Origin: a virus
Reading direction: 5' to 3' (one strand)
DNA: 48,585 nucleotides
Virus record (IMG/VR): IMGVR_UViG_3300010411_000002
Coordinates: 1-48,585 of that record
A program made the position numbers and the translations under genes. The notes beneath the pieces are model-generated. The model was given only the letters and a program-made list of their open reading frames with translations, was not told where the DNA came from and did not search any database. This document shows positions 1 through 7,914 of this stretch, in pieces. Position 1 is the first letter of the stretch. The number at the start of each line of letters is the position of its first letter.

Positions 1-31
1 CCGCCGTATTGTGGGAACCTCTGGACAAGGC

Positions 32-1036
32 TCATTTTATAATAATATCAAGTAGTTGTGTCTCATTGCACAATATAATGTTATTATCTTTTGCATAACC
101 AATAAACTTAACAGGAAACTCAATATCATCTGGAATACAAACAAAAACCTTTTCATAGTCATACATATATGACGCCATGTTTATAATACATTGACCTATA
201 CCCCTCGCAATATCAACCTTTCGTGATGATGTTTTGCATTCGATAATATGCCTCTTATCAACCAATAAATCTATTTCCATTGCAGATTTATCTATACAAT
301 TCATCTCGCATTGAAAAGTTTTTGATAAAATGGAATACAACTTTTCCTGAAAAAGTTTTTCGGTATGATATTTTTTGGATAAATAGGTTAATTTGTTGTA
401 TCTCAGCTCGGCCATTTTGCGTCTTTTTATTGATTTGTCTCTATATTCTGAGATATATTCCATAAATAGTTTTGTGAGTGGAGTTCCGTTTCTATATCCA
501 CATATTATTCCTGCCTCATGTACTGTTTTACACTCCAAATAAATAGAATACGCATCAATCGCAAACTGTTTCCAATTTCGTTTCTTTTTTGGAAGTTTAC
601 GTCTTTTTTCATTTGGCTTTAACAATATCGATCTATTACACTCACCGCATGATGTCGTTGAGCCCTCCCTTAGATATCTTCCCCTGACATAGCAAAATCT
701 TCCACAATCGCATTTGCATTTCCAAACTTTATCTCCCCTGATAGATCCTTCCGCCTTATCAACTGGCCTTAATGCTATTAATTTGCCAAAACGTTTTCCT
801 TTTAAATCGATTCTGTTTTGACCGTGTGTTTTTATTTTTAAACATCCACAACTTCGTCTTTTATTTCTAAATAACTGGTTATGTGTTAATTCTATCGTTT
901 TTCCGCAATCGCAAATACAGGTATATTTTCTGTATTTTTTCTTCTTGCCAATAGCTTGGCTGTCATCAATTATCGTTAATAACCCTAATCTCTCGCCAAC
1001 TTTGCCGATATTTGCAAAAAGCTCTTGCTGAATCAT
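32..1036 (-). CDS. Zinc-ribbon / PD-(D/E)XK nuclease, possible homing endonuclease
   Basis: A 334-aa protein. Two N-terminal zinc-ribbon-like repeats are visible: C40/C42/C44 with C63/C65, and C107/C109/C111 with C130/C133, each of the CxCDCG...SCG type. Such repeats are known at the front of phage HNH/AP2 homing endonucleases (family knowledge). The middle is basic. The C-terminus carries a nuclease core of PD-(D/E)XK type: E231, then E254-x-D256, then the IIECK motif at 264-268. I see no HNH motif. It is the last complete minus-strand gene before the left edge and overlaps the methyltransferase upstream by 4 nt. A free-standing homing-type endonuclease is my inference; a repair or restriction nuclease is possible. 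Confidence 0.75.
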   Translation of the reverse strand: MIQQELFANIGKVGERLGLLTIIDDSQAIGKKKKYRKYTCICDCGKTIELTHNQLFRNKRRSCGCLKIKTHGQNRIDLKGKRFGKLIALRPVDKAEGSIRGDKVWKCKCDCGRFCYVRGRYLREGSTTSCGECNRSILLKPNEKRRKLPKKKRNWKQFAIDAYSIYLECKTVHEAGIICGYRNGTPLTKLFMEYISEYRDKSIKRRKMAELRYNKLTYLSKKYHTEKLFQEKLYSILSKTFQCEMNCIDKSAMEIDLLVDKRHIIECKTSSRKVDIARGIGQCIINMASYMYDYEKVFVCIPDDIEFPVKFIGYAKDNNIILCNETQLLDIIIK

Positions 1037-1668
1037 ATCACCTCACATCTCCCATCACATAGATATATCCGGCCAATTTTTTGAATTTGCATGTGATTTA
1101 TCGTCCAATCATATCTGCTTCTCACCTCATCCTCGCTTTTAAAATGCCGAACGTGCGCAACGTAATCGAAATCCGGCACAGTGAATATAATCCGTGAGTC
1201 CTGGGGTATTTTCCCGATAATGCCGAGGTCGTTATTGATATGCTCAAAAAATTCTGTGGCAATGTAAATCGCATCAGGATTATCAAACGTTAAATCATTG
1301 ACATCTTGCAGCCTGAATTTAAATCTGCTATCGCCTCTCAACGTTTCCATAGCGTGTTCAATTCTCAATTTGCTGAAATCATAGCCAATGTATGAATTTA
1401 CAAGGATATAATCCCGGATAGCATATGAATTTACAATGATATAATCCCGGATAGCATATGAATTTACAAGGATATAATCCCGGATAGCAGCGGCTAATTG
1501 TCCACTACCACATCCCAATTCAATAATATCAATATCGCCTAATAATTTCAGCATATCGATTATTTTAGACCATATAGGCCAATATGGGCTATCAGAATAA
1601 TGCGACCTGAAATGCTTTGCTTGCATAAATGTCCGATCATAAAAATATGCGTTCTGTTCTGTCCCCAT
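1033..1668 (-). CDS. Class I SAM-dependent methyltransferase with in-frame tandem repeat
   Basis: A 211-aa Rossmann methyltransferase. Motif I is IIELGCGSGQLA at residues 49-60, a motif II-like YIGYDFS follows at about 93-99, and a motif IV-like IYIATEFFEH comes later. Overall it looks like a small-molecule or generic methyltransferase rather than a typical DNA methylase (no DPPY/NPPY seen). Directly after motif I, residues 61-93 are three copies of an 11-residue unit (AIRDYILVNSY), encoded by a 33-bp tandem repeat, which lengthens the loop or helix after the SAM-binding glycine loop. The substrate is unknown. Start ATG is preceded by a purine-rich SD and sits 1 nt after the stop of the upstream gene. 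Confidence 0.8.
   Translation of the reverse strand: MGTEQNAYFYDRTFMQAKHFRSHYSDSPYWPIWSKIIDMLKLLGDIDIIELGCGSGQLAAAIRDYILVNSYAIRDYIIVNSYAIRDYILVNSYIGYDFSKLRIEHAMETLRGDSRFKFRLQDVNDLTFDNPDAIYIATEFFEHINNDLGIIGKIPQDSRIIFTVPDFDYVAHVRHFKSEDEVRSRYDWTINHMQIQKIGRIYLCDGRCEVI
1391..1489 (-). repeat. 33-bp in-frame tandem repeat, 3 copies
   Basis: Three head-to-tail 33-bp units (1391-1423, 1424-1456, 1457-1489). Units 1 and 3 are identical; unit 2 differs by one base in the aaGgat/aaTgat position. Because 33 is a multiple of 3, copy-number change keeps the methyltransferase frame. Confidence 0.97.
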
Positions 1669-1669
1669 T

Positions 1670-1876
1670 TTACTCCTCTCTTTCTCGCGGCCATATCATG
1701 TCCGCAATCTCAGTGATTATTTCCAGTGTAGCCCACGAATACAGCGCAATCAACTTTATTTGCTCGCAGCATTGATCCCATGTCTGGCAATCTGTCAAAT
1801 CAATCCGATATTCGTAATTTGGTTCATCGGATTTCGGGTGGATACTGATATGATCCTGGTGTTTTTCGATTTTCAT
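1670..1876 (-). CDS. Hypothetical 68-aa protein
   Basis: Small acidic protein without a family I recognise. Its ATG overlaps the stop codon of the preceding gene (ATGA), which supports translational coupling and fixes the start. It precedes the methyltransferase in the same tight minus-strand run of early genes. Confidence 0.65.
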   Translation of the reverse strand: MKIEKHQDHISIHPKSDEPNYEYRIDLTDCQTWDQCCEQIKLIALYSWATLEIITEIADMIWPREREE

Positions 1877-2202
1877 TTTCCTATTTTCCTTTTAGCGACC
1901 ATCCCCCAAAAACCGCTCAGTGATGGAGGCATGCGTCTAAACAGCACAATATATCCGATGACAAAATTGACAGATAGCATCAGTTTAGCAATTTTATCAT
2001 AATAATCCCGAATAACGGGCCAAATACTCCTGTTTTTAGCGTTATTGATAGCAATCCGATTGTAATAATAACCGACAACAATACAGTCATAGTTGTCGGT
2101 AGTCGTGTCACAATCAACAACGTATTCGAGATAATCATCAACATATATCGCTACACTGCTGCCAGACATGATATCAGAGCAGGATTCACTATATGCGATC
2201 AT
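1873..2202 (-). CDS. Hypothetical 109-aa protein with hydrophobic C-terminal stretch
   Basis: Unrecognised. The N-terminal half is rich in Asp and Tyr; residues about 75-90 form one hydrophobic stretch that could be a membrane segment. It overlaps the next gene by 4 nt (ATGA). The SD is weak (AGGAAAT upstream of the ATG); a second Met at residue 12 is an alternative start. Confidence 0.55.
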   Translation of the reverse strand: MIAYSESCSDIMSGSSVAIYVDDYLEYVVDCDTTTDNYDCIVVGYYYNRIAINNAKNRSIWPVIRDYYDKIAKLMLSVNFVIGYIVLFRRMPPSLSGFWGMVAKRKIGK

Positions 2203-2294
2203 ATTTATTTCCTGTCCCTCCCAATCCTGATCCCCAACTCCACGAACAGGTCAAACCAATGCCGGATCGTCCAGCATCTTGCAAACTTGACATC

Positions 2295-2612
2295 TCAGCC
2301 TTTCCCAACTGTAAACTCATAATCGCAATCCCAGCACGTCCAGTATTCGAACGCATCGTTATCGACCCATTGAAACCTCGTTGTATTCCGTGATCCGCAC
2401 AGTGGACAGTAAACAACCGGCTTACCGTAAATACAGAAATCATCATACCGACACGTTTTTTGGCCACCATTCAATGCCATGATATGTGTGTTTTTGCACA
2501 CACCCTCAAATCTGCTCTGAATTGCCGGATACTTCCAATACCGACATTCCCAGCACTCGATAGAGTCCGTGCCCTTAGCCTTTGCCGTCGCTATGTCGTC
2601 CCAAAAATCCAT
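2295..2612 (-). CDS. Small double zinc-ribbon protein, possibly continued past an in-frame TGA
   Basis: A 105-aa protein with several CxxC pairs: CWEC near residue 20, CPLC near 69 and CWDC near 92, the last two spaced like a zinc ribbon. It starts TGATG-coupled to the upstream 51-aa gene with a good SD (AAAGGAGGA). The frame does not close cleanly: after TGA (2295-2297) it continues for 29 more sense codons to TAA at 2205-2207, and that extension (FARCWTIRHWFDLFVELGIR segment) looks protein-like. The alternatives are a truncated gene, readthrough, or an unrelated 34-aa ORF at 2189-2293 in another frame. Confidence 0.7.
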   Translation of the reverse strand: MDFWDDIATAKAKGTDSIECWECRYWKYPAIQSRFEGVCKNTHIMALNGGQKTCRYDDFCIYGKPVVYCPLCGSRNTTRFQWVDNDAFEYWTCWDCDYEFTVGKG

Positions 2613-2767
2613 CAGTCCTCCTTTACCGGCTCGACAACGATCTCAAGCCCGTTTTTCCAGTGTAATTCCAACAGCGCCTTGATGACTTTCCACGCTGTTT
2701 TCTCAGTCGCTTTTGACTCCCAGACCTCCCCGTCTTTCGCTTTAACCTTAAATCGCACCTTAGCCAT
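2612..2767 (-). CDS. Hypothetical basic 51-aa protein
   Basis: Short Lys-rich protein beginning MAKVRFKVKAK. I place the start at 2767 rather than the upstream ATG at 2794 because AAGGGG lies 6-8 nt before this ATG. Its stop overlaps the start of the zinc-ribbon gene. No family recognised. Confidence 0.6.
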   Translation of the reverse strand: MAKVRFKVKAKDGEVWESKATEKTAWKVIKALLELHWKNGLEIVVEPVKED

Positions 2768-2816
2768 TTTAAGCCCCTTTATTTTTTTATCCATACCTGA
2801 ACATGGATTTTAGTTT

Positions 2817-3020
2817 TTACATGCCTTCCTGAGCATCTGGCTTATTCAAGTCAGTATCCTTGACGCACTTTTCGTGAGCCCTTTTACCATAACCACCATC
2901 AAAATATCTTTCACCATGAACGATATCTTGACCACAAATTGCGCATTGGTGCAATGTCATGCATGTTCGCAATTTATATATCGTGTAGCTTTTCGTTGTT
3001 GGTTTAGATTTCATAACCAT
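2817..3020 (-). CDS. Small zinc-finger-like protein (67 aa)
   Basis: Contains CAICG followed about 20 residues later by HEKC, a CxxC...HxxC zinc-binding pattern of the kind found in many small phage proteins. SD GGGAG precedes the ATG. Its start lies inside the end of the 53-aa gene (17-nt overlap), typical of this compressed operon. Function unknown. Confidence 0.65.
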   Translation of the reverse strand: MVMKSKPTTKSYTIYKLRTCMTLHQCAICGQDIVHGERYFDGGYGKRAHEKCVKDTDLNKPDAQEGM

Positions 3021-3165
3021 CGTTCTCCCTCTCTTTCAAATCATATCCAGCCCTGATCGCAGATTGAAGCACGTCTGCCAGGGTCTTTTTCGCCTCAATT
3101 ACCCGCTCCATGATTGACTCTCCGTTAATGTCCAAAAACTCTTTCAAAATGTCTTTTTCGTGCAT
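3004..3165 (-). CDS. Hypothetical 53-aa protein
   Basis: Read directly from the sequence: ATG at 3165 with SD GAGGAG, 53 codons, stop TAA at 3004. The product is charged and probably helical. Start coupled to the upstream gene as TAATG. Confidence 0.65.
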   Translation of the reverse strand: MHEKDILKEFLDINGESIMERVIEAKKTLADVLQSAIRAGYDLKERENDGYEI

Positions 3166-3332
3166 TATTCAATCTCCTCAAAATCACGATAAAATTCGTC
3201 CTCTTGTCTAACGTAAATGGCATTTTTATCGTCATCGGGACAGTAAACTACCATTAACCTGTCATTTGTCTCATCGACCGCCACAGCCAGGTATCGGTAC
3301 ACTTGCCCGGTTTCCCGGTGTCGATATAGCAT
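3165..3332 (-). CDS. DUF1653-like small protein (55 aa)
   Basis: ATG at 3332 with the strong SD AAGGAGGTG. The product starts YRH, has an RYLAVA strand, a central LMVVY strand and a later YVRQEDEF segment. This order (YRH...Y.VLGVA...LVVY...VRP...F) matches the DUF1653 family by eye. DUF1653 proteins are small beta-rich phage and bacterial proteins of unknown function. Coupled TAATG at both ends to its neighbours. Confidence 0.65.
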   Translation of the reverse strand: MLYRHRETGQVYRYLAVAVDETNDRLMVVYCPDDDKNAIYVRQEDEFYRDFEEIE

Positions 3333-3655
3333 TATTTCACCTCCTTGTTTAAATAATCCTTTAAAACTTTAATTTCATCGACCAATAAATACACACCTCC
3401 TGCATTTATAATAGCCTTTTCAGCGTCTTTCTGTGCATTGCTCTGTTTACCTCCTTTCTTTTTAACCTCGATTCCGACAAACTTTCCACCGATACAGGCA
3501 GTAATATCCGGCCATCCTGGACGGCATAATTGTACCCTATATCCGTTAATAACAGCCATGCCGCTGTTTGTCCGGGTTGCATATATCTGTTTGCTCTGCC
3601 TCGACAACGACTCTAATAAATCTAAACATGCTTTTTGTACCGTTTTCTCATTCAT
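3332..3655 (-). CDS. VRR-NUC domain nuclease
   Basis: A 107-aa protein that is essentially one VRR-NUC domain (PD-(D/E)XK superfamily). The segment GWPDI at about residues 47-51, then FVGIEVKKKGGKQS at about 59-72, provides the D...ExK catalytic residues and the following Gln. Stand-alone VRR-NUC proteins occur in many phages next to replication genes and may cut structured DNA during replication or packaging. It lies just downstream of the primase-helicase, separated from it by a box-rich 233-bp spacer. Confidence 0.85.
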   Translation of the reverse strand: MNEKTVQKACLDLLESLSRQSKQIYATRTNSGMAVINGYRVQLCRPGWPDITACIGGKFVGIEVKKKGGKQSNAQKDAEKAIINAGGVYLLVDEIKVLKDYLNKEVK

Positions 3656-3888
3656 AAACGGAACACCATAAAGTGTTAGTTTTATTGAATATTTTTAGTT
3701 CTGTTCCACCTGTGACGTGTTCCATGTATTTTGAAAAGAGTTTTTTGAATTTTTCATTTTTAACCAAAGGCTGATCCGTTCTTATATATATATATTTCTT
3801 TCTATATAATAGAAGGAACATATGGAACAGTGGAAAAAACCAACAATAGAGCTTTTTTCGGTGTTCCATGTATGTTCCGCTTGTTCCG
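3656..3888. other. Candidate replication origin: eight GGAACA boxes plus AT-rich tract
   Basis: Non-coding spacer between primase and VRR-NUC genes. The hexamer GGAACA or its complement TGTTCC occurs eight times, and a 13-bp direct repeat GTGTTCCATGTAT occurs at 3717-3729 and 3861-3873. Between them lies an A+T tract with (TA)n at about 3779-3810. Repeated boxes plus an easily melted tract beside a primase-helicase resemble an iteron/DUE origin. Origin function is inference; the repeats are observed. Confidence 0.4.
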
Positions 3889-6171
3889 TTAATCATACAG
3901 CACCATCCCGAAGCGCTCATTAAAAGCAGTCTTTGCTTCGTCAATCGGGGGGAGAATAATACCACGGACAAGAGTGCTCATGCTGTCTCTAAATCGTGTT
4001 GATTCCAAACAGTTAGCTGATTTTTTTAGTTTTTTTATAAAGGTTCCGTGCCTGTCAATCCGTTTTTTATGCCCTATTTTATCGCAGAAATTCACGAATT
4101 TATTATAAATTAATTCGCTTGCCATTCGGTCCCCCCAATTCAATTCAATATTCTCATCTAAGCATTCAGACCAGAACTGATCCTCAAGAGTCATTGTAAT
4201 TTCAGTCTGTTGTTTCAATCCGTCCGTCTGTAATGGTTGGCGAAAATCATTTTCCGTAAATTCTACATGATGAATCAGATCGTATAACATGGCCGCCATT
4301 CCGCCTTTATTCCATTGATCTCTTAATTTCTGAAAATACCCTGACTCATCCGGCTTTTTCTCAGCCAATGTCGGAACAAAAAACCTGCGTTCATGTGCCC
4401 CGGCCGGGACTACCCACTCATCATTACTGGATATGATAAGATTTATATGGGACTCCAATAAAATATTGTTCCGGTATTTTGCTTCAAAGTGCATCTCTTT
4501 ATTTGTAATAATCGCCTTTAACTGCCCTTCAGCCGCCTTATCACCAGCCCAAAATGTTTCGCTGGCATGGCATAAAACGCAATTTTGCAGACTACTATTG
4601 AATTTTCCGAGCAAATGATCCTTTTGTGTGACACAAGCATAATGCCGTCCAAACATTTGTCCGAACAAGTCACAAAACGTATCTTTTCCTATCCCACGCA
4701 TACCCTTCAAAACAATAGCAACCTCCGGACGTCGGTTTTTCCTGCAATCCAGGCAATGATAAACAACGCCGGCGCACCATTTTAGAAACCAGTTGAACTG
4801 GTCAATATCTCCGTTGCATAGGTATTTAAAAATATGTTTCTCCATCAGCGACCAGTCGCCTTCAGTTGGCTTGACTGCAAAGCCGTGCCACAGGTTGTAA
4901 ACATCATCAGGCTGTTTAATGCCAGGCTTAAACACAATTTTCCGGTATTGCCGACGTTCCGGTGATTCCATCCACAAATCATAAGTTTTCACTTTTTTGG
5001 ATGTTCCATCCTCTTTCGGCACGTAAACAACCTGATTTTTCAACCATTGCGCCAGGTCGGAAGTTTTGATAAATTGTTCTCCATCCTCGTCTATTTCCAT
5101 TGCCAGGACTTGGCCTGATATTTTTACCAGAGCATATTTTTCATTCAATTCCTGGACTGCTGATCTTTTTTTCTCTTTAATGTCCGGGTCTTTCTGCTGC
5201 TGCCTGTCGCCGTATCCCTGCTTGTATAGTGCCTTTGATGCATCAGAATAATTACCGTTGTGAGACAATATCGCATAGACACCACTGGCTGAATATGCCT
5301 TCTCAGCTTCAAAGGGGTAGGCGTTTGTTGAAAAGTTATAGAATATTTTCCCGTCTATCACGGTTCCGGACGGACCTGGTTTAGTTTTGCCAGGGCGTTT
5401 TAATTGTATCCCCTTGTCGTTTTTTCCGCATTCAATCCAGCCTGCATTTTTCAGCAATGCCAAAATTGAATTTTTATCGTTGTAATCCTCGAATATTCCT
5501 TTGCCCGTCCATTCCTTACTATTATTGTGCGTTCTACCGTCATCGTTATTAACCACCCACTCATTTAATGATTTAGCGGTTGATATGAGTAAGTTCCGTT
5601 CATCCTCGGACAGGACAGGCAATTTGCACATATCGCCTTGAATCAGCTTGTATCCATCAGACGGAGCACATAAAAAATATCCACGTTCCCCCCTGGTTTC
5701 GATCATATCAAATACGATATACCACTTGCCCTCAACTTTTACGGCTTTGTGTTTTTTACCTTTATACTCATGTTCGCCGGGTCCGGATACTTCAACTCCT
5801 CTTTGCGATAATTTGTGATTTCCTGGAACAACAGCTTTTGTTCTGTAAATAATATGATATCCACCGCTTTGCGTCTTTTCTATGACAATTTTTTTAATCA
5901 ATCCATGACATTCTTTTTTTATGATTGCCATAAACGGCATATATTTTTCGCCCTGGCAGTCAAAATCAAGAACTTCCAGGTTCCCGGATACAGCCCCACA
6001 AACGACAGCTATGCAATTCTTGTTTCCGTTTCCAAACCATTTTTCAATCTGTTTTGGCTTTGGCAATTCAGATTGAAAACATTTCCATTTGACGTTTGCT
6101 GCCTTCGATTCTTTTTGAGCCGGTATTATGGATATTCCGGCATTCAGATATTTTTTTGCATATTTTAACAT
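3889..6171 (-). CDS. Primase-helicase: prim-pol domain plus D5/VirE-like helicase
   Basis: A 760-aa replication protein. The N-terminus (about 1-200) is an archaeo-eukaryotic prim-pol domain: D69-F-D71 metal-binding motif in LEVLDFDC, a GGYHIIYR motif, and ETRGERGYFLCAPS. The C-terminal half is a superfamily 3-like ATPase of the DUF5906/D5 type with Walker A GMRGIGKD at about 490-497, and later NLIISSNDEW and AHERRFF (sensor/arginine region). Such fusions prime and unwind phage DNA. SD AGAGG precedes ATG 6171. The first 104 nt overlap the helicase gene in another frame, yet MLKYAKKYLNAGISIIPA is a typical prim-pol start, so the overlap looks genuine. Confidence 0.92.
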   Translation of the reverse strand: MLKYAKKYLNAGISIIPAQKESKAANVKWKCFQSELPKPKQIEKWFGNGNKNCIAVVCGAVSGNLEVLDFDCQGEKYMPFMAIIKKECHGLIKKIVIEKTQSGGYHIIYRTKAVVPGNHKLSQRGVEVSGPGEHEYKGKKHKAVKVEGKWYIVFDMIETRGERGYFLCAPSDGYKLIQGDMCKLPVLSEDERNLLISTAKSLNEWVVNNDDGRTHNNSKEWTGKGIFEDYNDKNSILALLKNAGWIECGKNDKGIQLKRPGKTKPGPSGTVIDGKIFYNFSTNAYPFEAEKAYSASGVYAILSHNGNYSDASKALYKQGYGDRQQQKDPDIKEKKRSAVQELNEKYALVKISGQVLAMEIDEDGEQFIKTSDLAQWLKNQVVYVPKEDGTSKKVKTYDLWMESPERRQYRKIVFKPGIKQPDDVYNLWHGFAVKPTEGDWSLMEKHIFKYLCNGDIDQFNWFLKWCAGVVYHCLDCRKNRRPEVAIVLKGMRGIGKDTFCDLFGQMFGRHYACVTQKDHLLGKFNSSLQNCVLCHASETFWAGDKAAEGQLKAIITNKEMHFEAKYRNNILLESHINLIISSNDEWVVPAGAHERRFFVPTLAEKKPDESGYFQKLRDQWNKGGMAAMLYDLIHHVEFTENDFRQPLQTDGLKQQTEITMTLEDQFWSECLDENIELNWGDRMASELIYNKFVNFCDKIGHKKRIDRHGTFIKKLKKSANCLESTRFRDSMSTLVRGIILPPIDEAKTAFNERFGMVLYD

Positions 6172-7726
6172 TTTTAACCTCTGGAAATCTTGTCAAGAAA
6201 TTGACAGTCAGCGTAACACTCCGAGATAATTCTCCTGCCCTTGCCAGCCATTCTTTAACCGTTCTCGGTCGTGGGAATTTTCCTCCTAAATTTGTCCAAT
6301 ACCATCCTGCCTTCCGTTGCGCAAATCCTGAGTGTTCAGGGCATAACCATTGCTTAACCTTCAATCCTTGAATATCATATTCAGCCCTGACAGTCGGGAT
6401 CGGTTTATGGATATTTTTATGGTAGAAATAATTAATTCGGTTGCATTCGAACGTTTCAATTCCTCTGAAATCCTCAAGTTCTACGTCTCCGGTTTCTGCG
6501 ACATCGCTTTCTTCTTTCTCTTCAATCGGAAACTCGAATCCGCATCCAGGACACCGTTTTGTCGCCATGCCGACCAAAAATTCACACATCGGACACAGTT
6601 TTAATTTTGCATCTTTCTTTTCACCGTCCCCGACTACTTGGACAATCGGTTTATCAGGGTCAACGCCATGCAAATAAGACGAACCACACAGATCCAGTAC
6701 CAGGCAGTCTTTTTTCTCCGGCGATAACCGGGCACCCCTGCCAACGATCTGAAAGAATAGTGACGTTGAAAGTGTCCTCCGTGCCAGCATAATACATTCA
6801 ATGGACGGTATATCTGAGCCGATTGTCAAAATACCTACGTTGATAATAACCCCGTTGCCGGACTTAAAATCAGATATATTCTGCCTTACAGTATCAATCG
6901 GCATTTTGGAATGAATCAGCCATGTTTGGACTCCGTATTCTCGAAAAACTTTAGATATCAATTCAGCGTGTTGGATGTTTAGCGCATAGATAGCAGTTTT
7001 ACGGTTACTGGCATGTTTCATCCAGTTTTGGTAAACCTGGTCGATATATATTTCGTTTTGCAGGATCCCGAACTGCTGTTTTTCGTTCAACTCCCCGGTT
7101 GAGTTCCGTTTGATTTTTTTCAGTTCTTCATATAACTTTGAGTTTTTCGGGGCTTTCCATATCATTGGAACTAGAAATTTTTCGTGAATCAGTTCTTCAG
7201 TCGTGATCTGAAAATCTCTTTTGCTGAACAATTTGTCATCGCCATAGATATTGCCAGTCATTCGATATGGCGTTGCGGTACATCCAAATAATCTAATGTC
7301 CGGGTTATTGCCTTTCAGTTTTTCCAGGATTTCCAGGTATTGCCCGCCCTCCTGATTGAACAGATGAGCCTCATCGATAATAACAAGGTCAAATATGCCT
7401 CCATCAATGAGTTTAATCAGTGTTTGCCTGCTTGCGACAACCACCTGCTTTCCGACTTCTTTCCGTGCCTGTACGCTGGCACAGGCAACACCTATATTAT
7501 CATCAGATATAAATTCAGATATTTTTTTGGCATTCTGAGAAACGAGCTGCTCCCTATCCATTAACACGAGGCATCGTTTATTTTTGGATATAAAATGTTT
7601 GATTATTTCGCAGAAAATGATTGTCTTTCCGGCAGCACAGGGGGCGGTTAAAAGTGCAGTTTTTTTGGTATGCAGCGTGTCAATGATAGCATTGACGGCC
7701 TCTTTTTGGTATTGTCTAAGTTCCAA
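6068..7726 (-). CDS. DEAD/DEAH-box SF2 helicase with C-terminal zinc ribbon
   Basis: A 552-aa superfamily 2 helicase. Q-type N-terminus LRQYQKEA, Walker A APCAAGKT at residues 28-35, DEAH box in VIIDEAHLF near residue 120, motif III-like GCTATPYR, and motif VI QIVGRGARL. A CxxC...CxxC zinc ribbon (CPMC, CPGC) follows the helicase core. Start is TTG 7726 with SD GAGG, overlapping the stop of a 48-aa leader ORF (ATTGGAACTTAG). The C-terminal 35 residues are encoded in the overlap with the primase gene. Likely the replicative or fork-remodelling partner of the primase. Confidence 0.88.
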   Translation of the reverse strand: MELRQYQKEAVNAIIDTLHTKKTALLTAPCAAGKTIIFCEIIKHFISKNKRCLVLMDREQLVSQNAKKISEFISDDNIGVACASVQARKEVGKQVVVASRQTLIKLIDGGIFDLVIIDEAHLFNQEGGQYLEILEKLKGNNPDIRLFGCTATPYRMTGNIYGDDKLFSKRDFQITTEELIHEKFLVPMIWKAPKNSKLYEELKKIKRNSTGELNEKQQFGILQNEIYIDQVYQNWMKHASNRKTAIYALNIQHAELISKVFREYGVQTWLIHSKMPIDTVRQNISDFKSGNGVIINVGILTIGSDIPSIECIMLARRTLSTSLFFQIVGRGARLSPEKKDCLVLDLCGSSYLHGVDPDKPIVQVVGDGEKKDAKLKLCPMCEFLVGMATKRCPGCGFEFPIEEKEESDVAETGDVELEDFRGIETFECNRINYFYHKNIHKPIPTVRAEYDIQGLKVKQWLCPEHSGFAQRKAGWYWTNLGGKFPRPRTVKEWLARAGELSRSVTLTVNFLTRFPEVKNVKICKKISECRNIHNTGSKRIEGSKRQMEMFSI

Positions 7727-7862
7727 TATATATCCTCAAAAACAAAAAAACCGGAAAATTTGAGGCCATATCCCCTGAAAATAGGAATTTGGCGATCCCC
7801 GGGAAACGGAGATATAGCCTCAAAAAGTCCGGTTTATTATCTGATATATTTTTAATTTTCAT
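7716..7862 (-). CDS. Small leader ORF (48 aa) upstream of helicase
   Basis: ATG at 7862 with SD AGGGA, 48 codons, stop TAG overlapping the helicase TTG start. It follows the 7915-7943 promoter and runs through an 88-bp imperfect inverted repeat that ends in a T-rich run. It could be a real small protein, but a translated leader controlling an attenuator in front of the helicase is equally plausible. Confidence 0.45.
   Translation of the reverse strand: MKIKNISDNKPDFLRLYLRFPGIAKFLFSGDMASNFPVFLFLRIYIGT
7748..7835 (-). other. Long imperfect hairpin with T-tract, attenuator-like
   Basis: Arms AAACCGGA (7748-7755) and TCCGGTTT (7828-7835) pair, then after a 3x3 internal loop TTTGAGGC (7759-7766) pairs with GCCTCAAA (7817-7824), and ATAT with ATAT. 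On the minus strand the closing arm is followed at once by TTTTT-G-TTTTT, as in intrinsic terminators. It sits between a strong promoter and the helicase start. Confidence 0.6.
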
Positions 7863-7914
7863 TTACGTTTCCCTTTTTGTCTTATTAAGCATCGGGCGCC
7901 ACCCCGATAATGAC

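Noticed and set aside
1-35. ATG overlapping the stop of the leftmost nuclease (minus strand), possible partial gene
   Set aside because: Only 11 codons fit, no SD is visible, and joining the window ends gives just a 19-codon ORF; not enough to call.
2189-2470. 93-aa minus-strand ORF overlapping the zinc-ribbon gene
   Set aside because: Gly/Ser-rich out-of-frame reading with no domain; the zinc-ribbon frame is clearly the coding one. Only its last 34 codons (2189-2293) lie outside and remain doubtful.
3648-3971. Long minus-strand ORF crossing the primase end and the box-rich spacer
   Set aside because: It overlaps the primase C-terminus out of frame, lacks a convincing SD and its product is low-complexity hydrophobic/Lys-rich; better explained as a chance ORF in AT-rich sequence.
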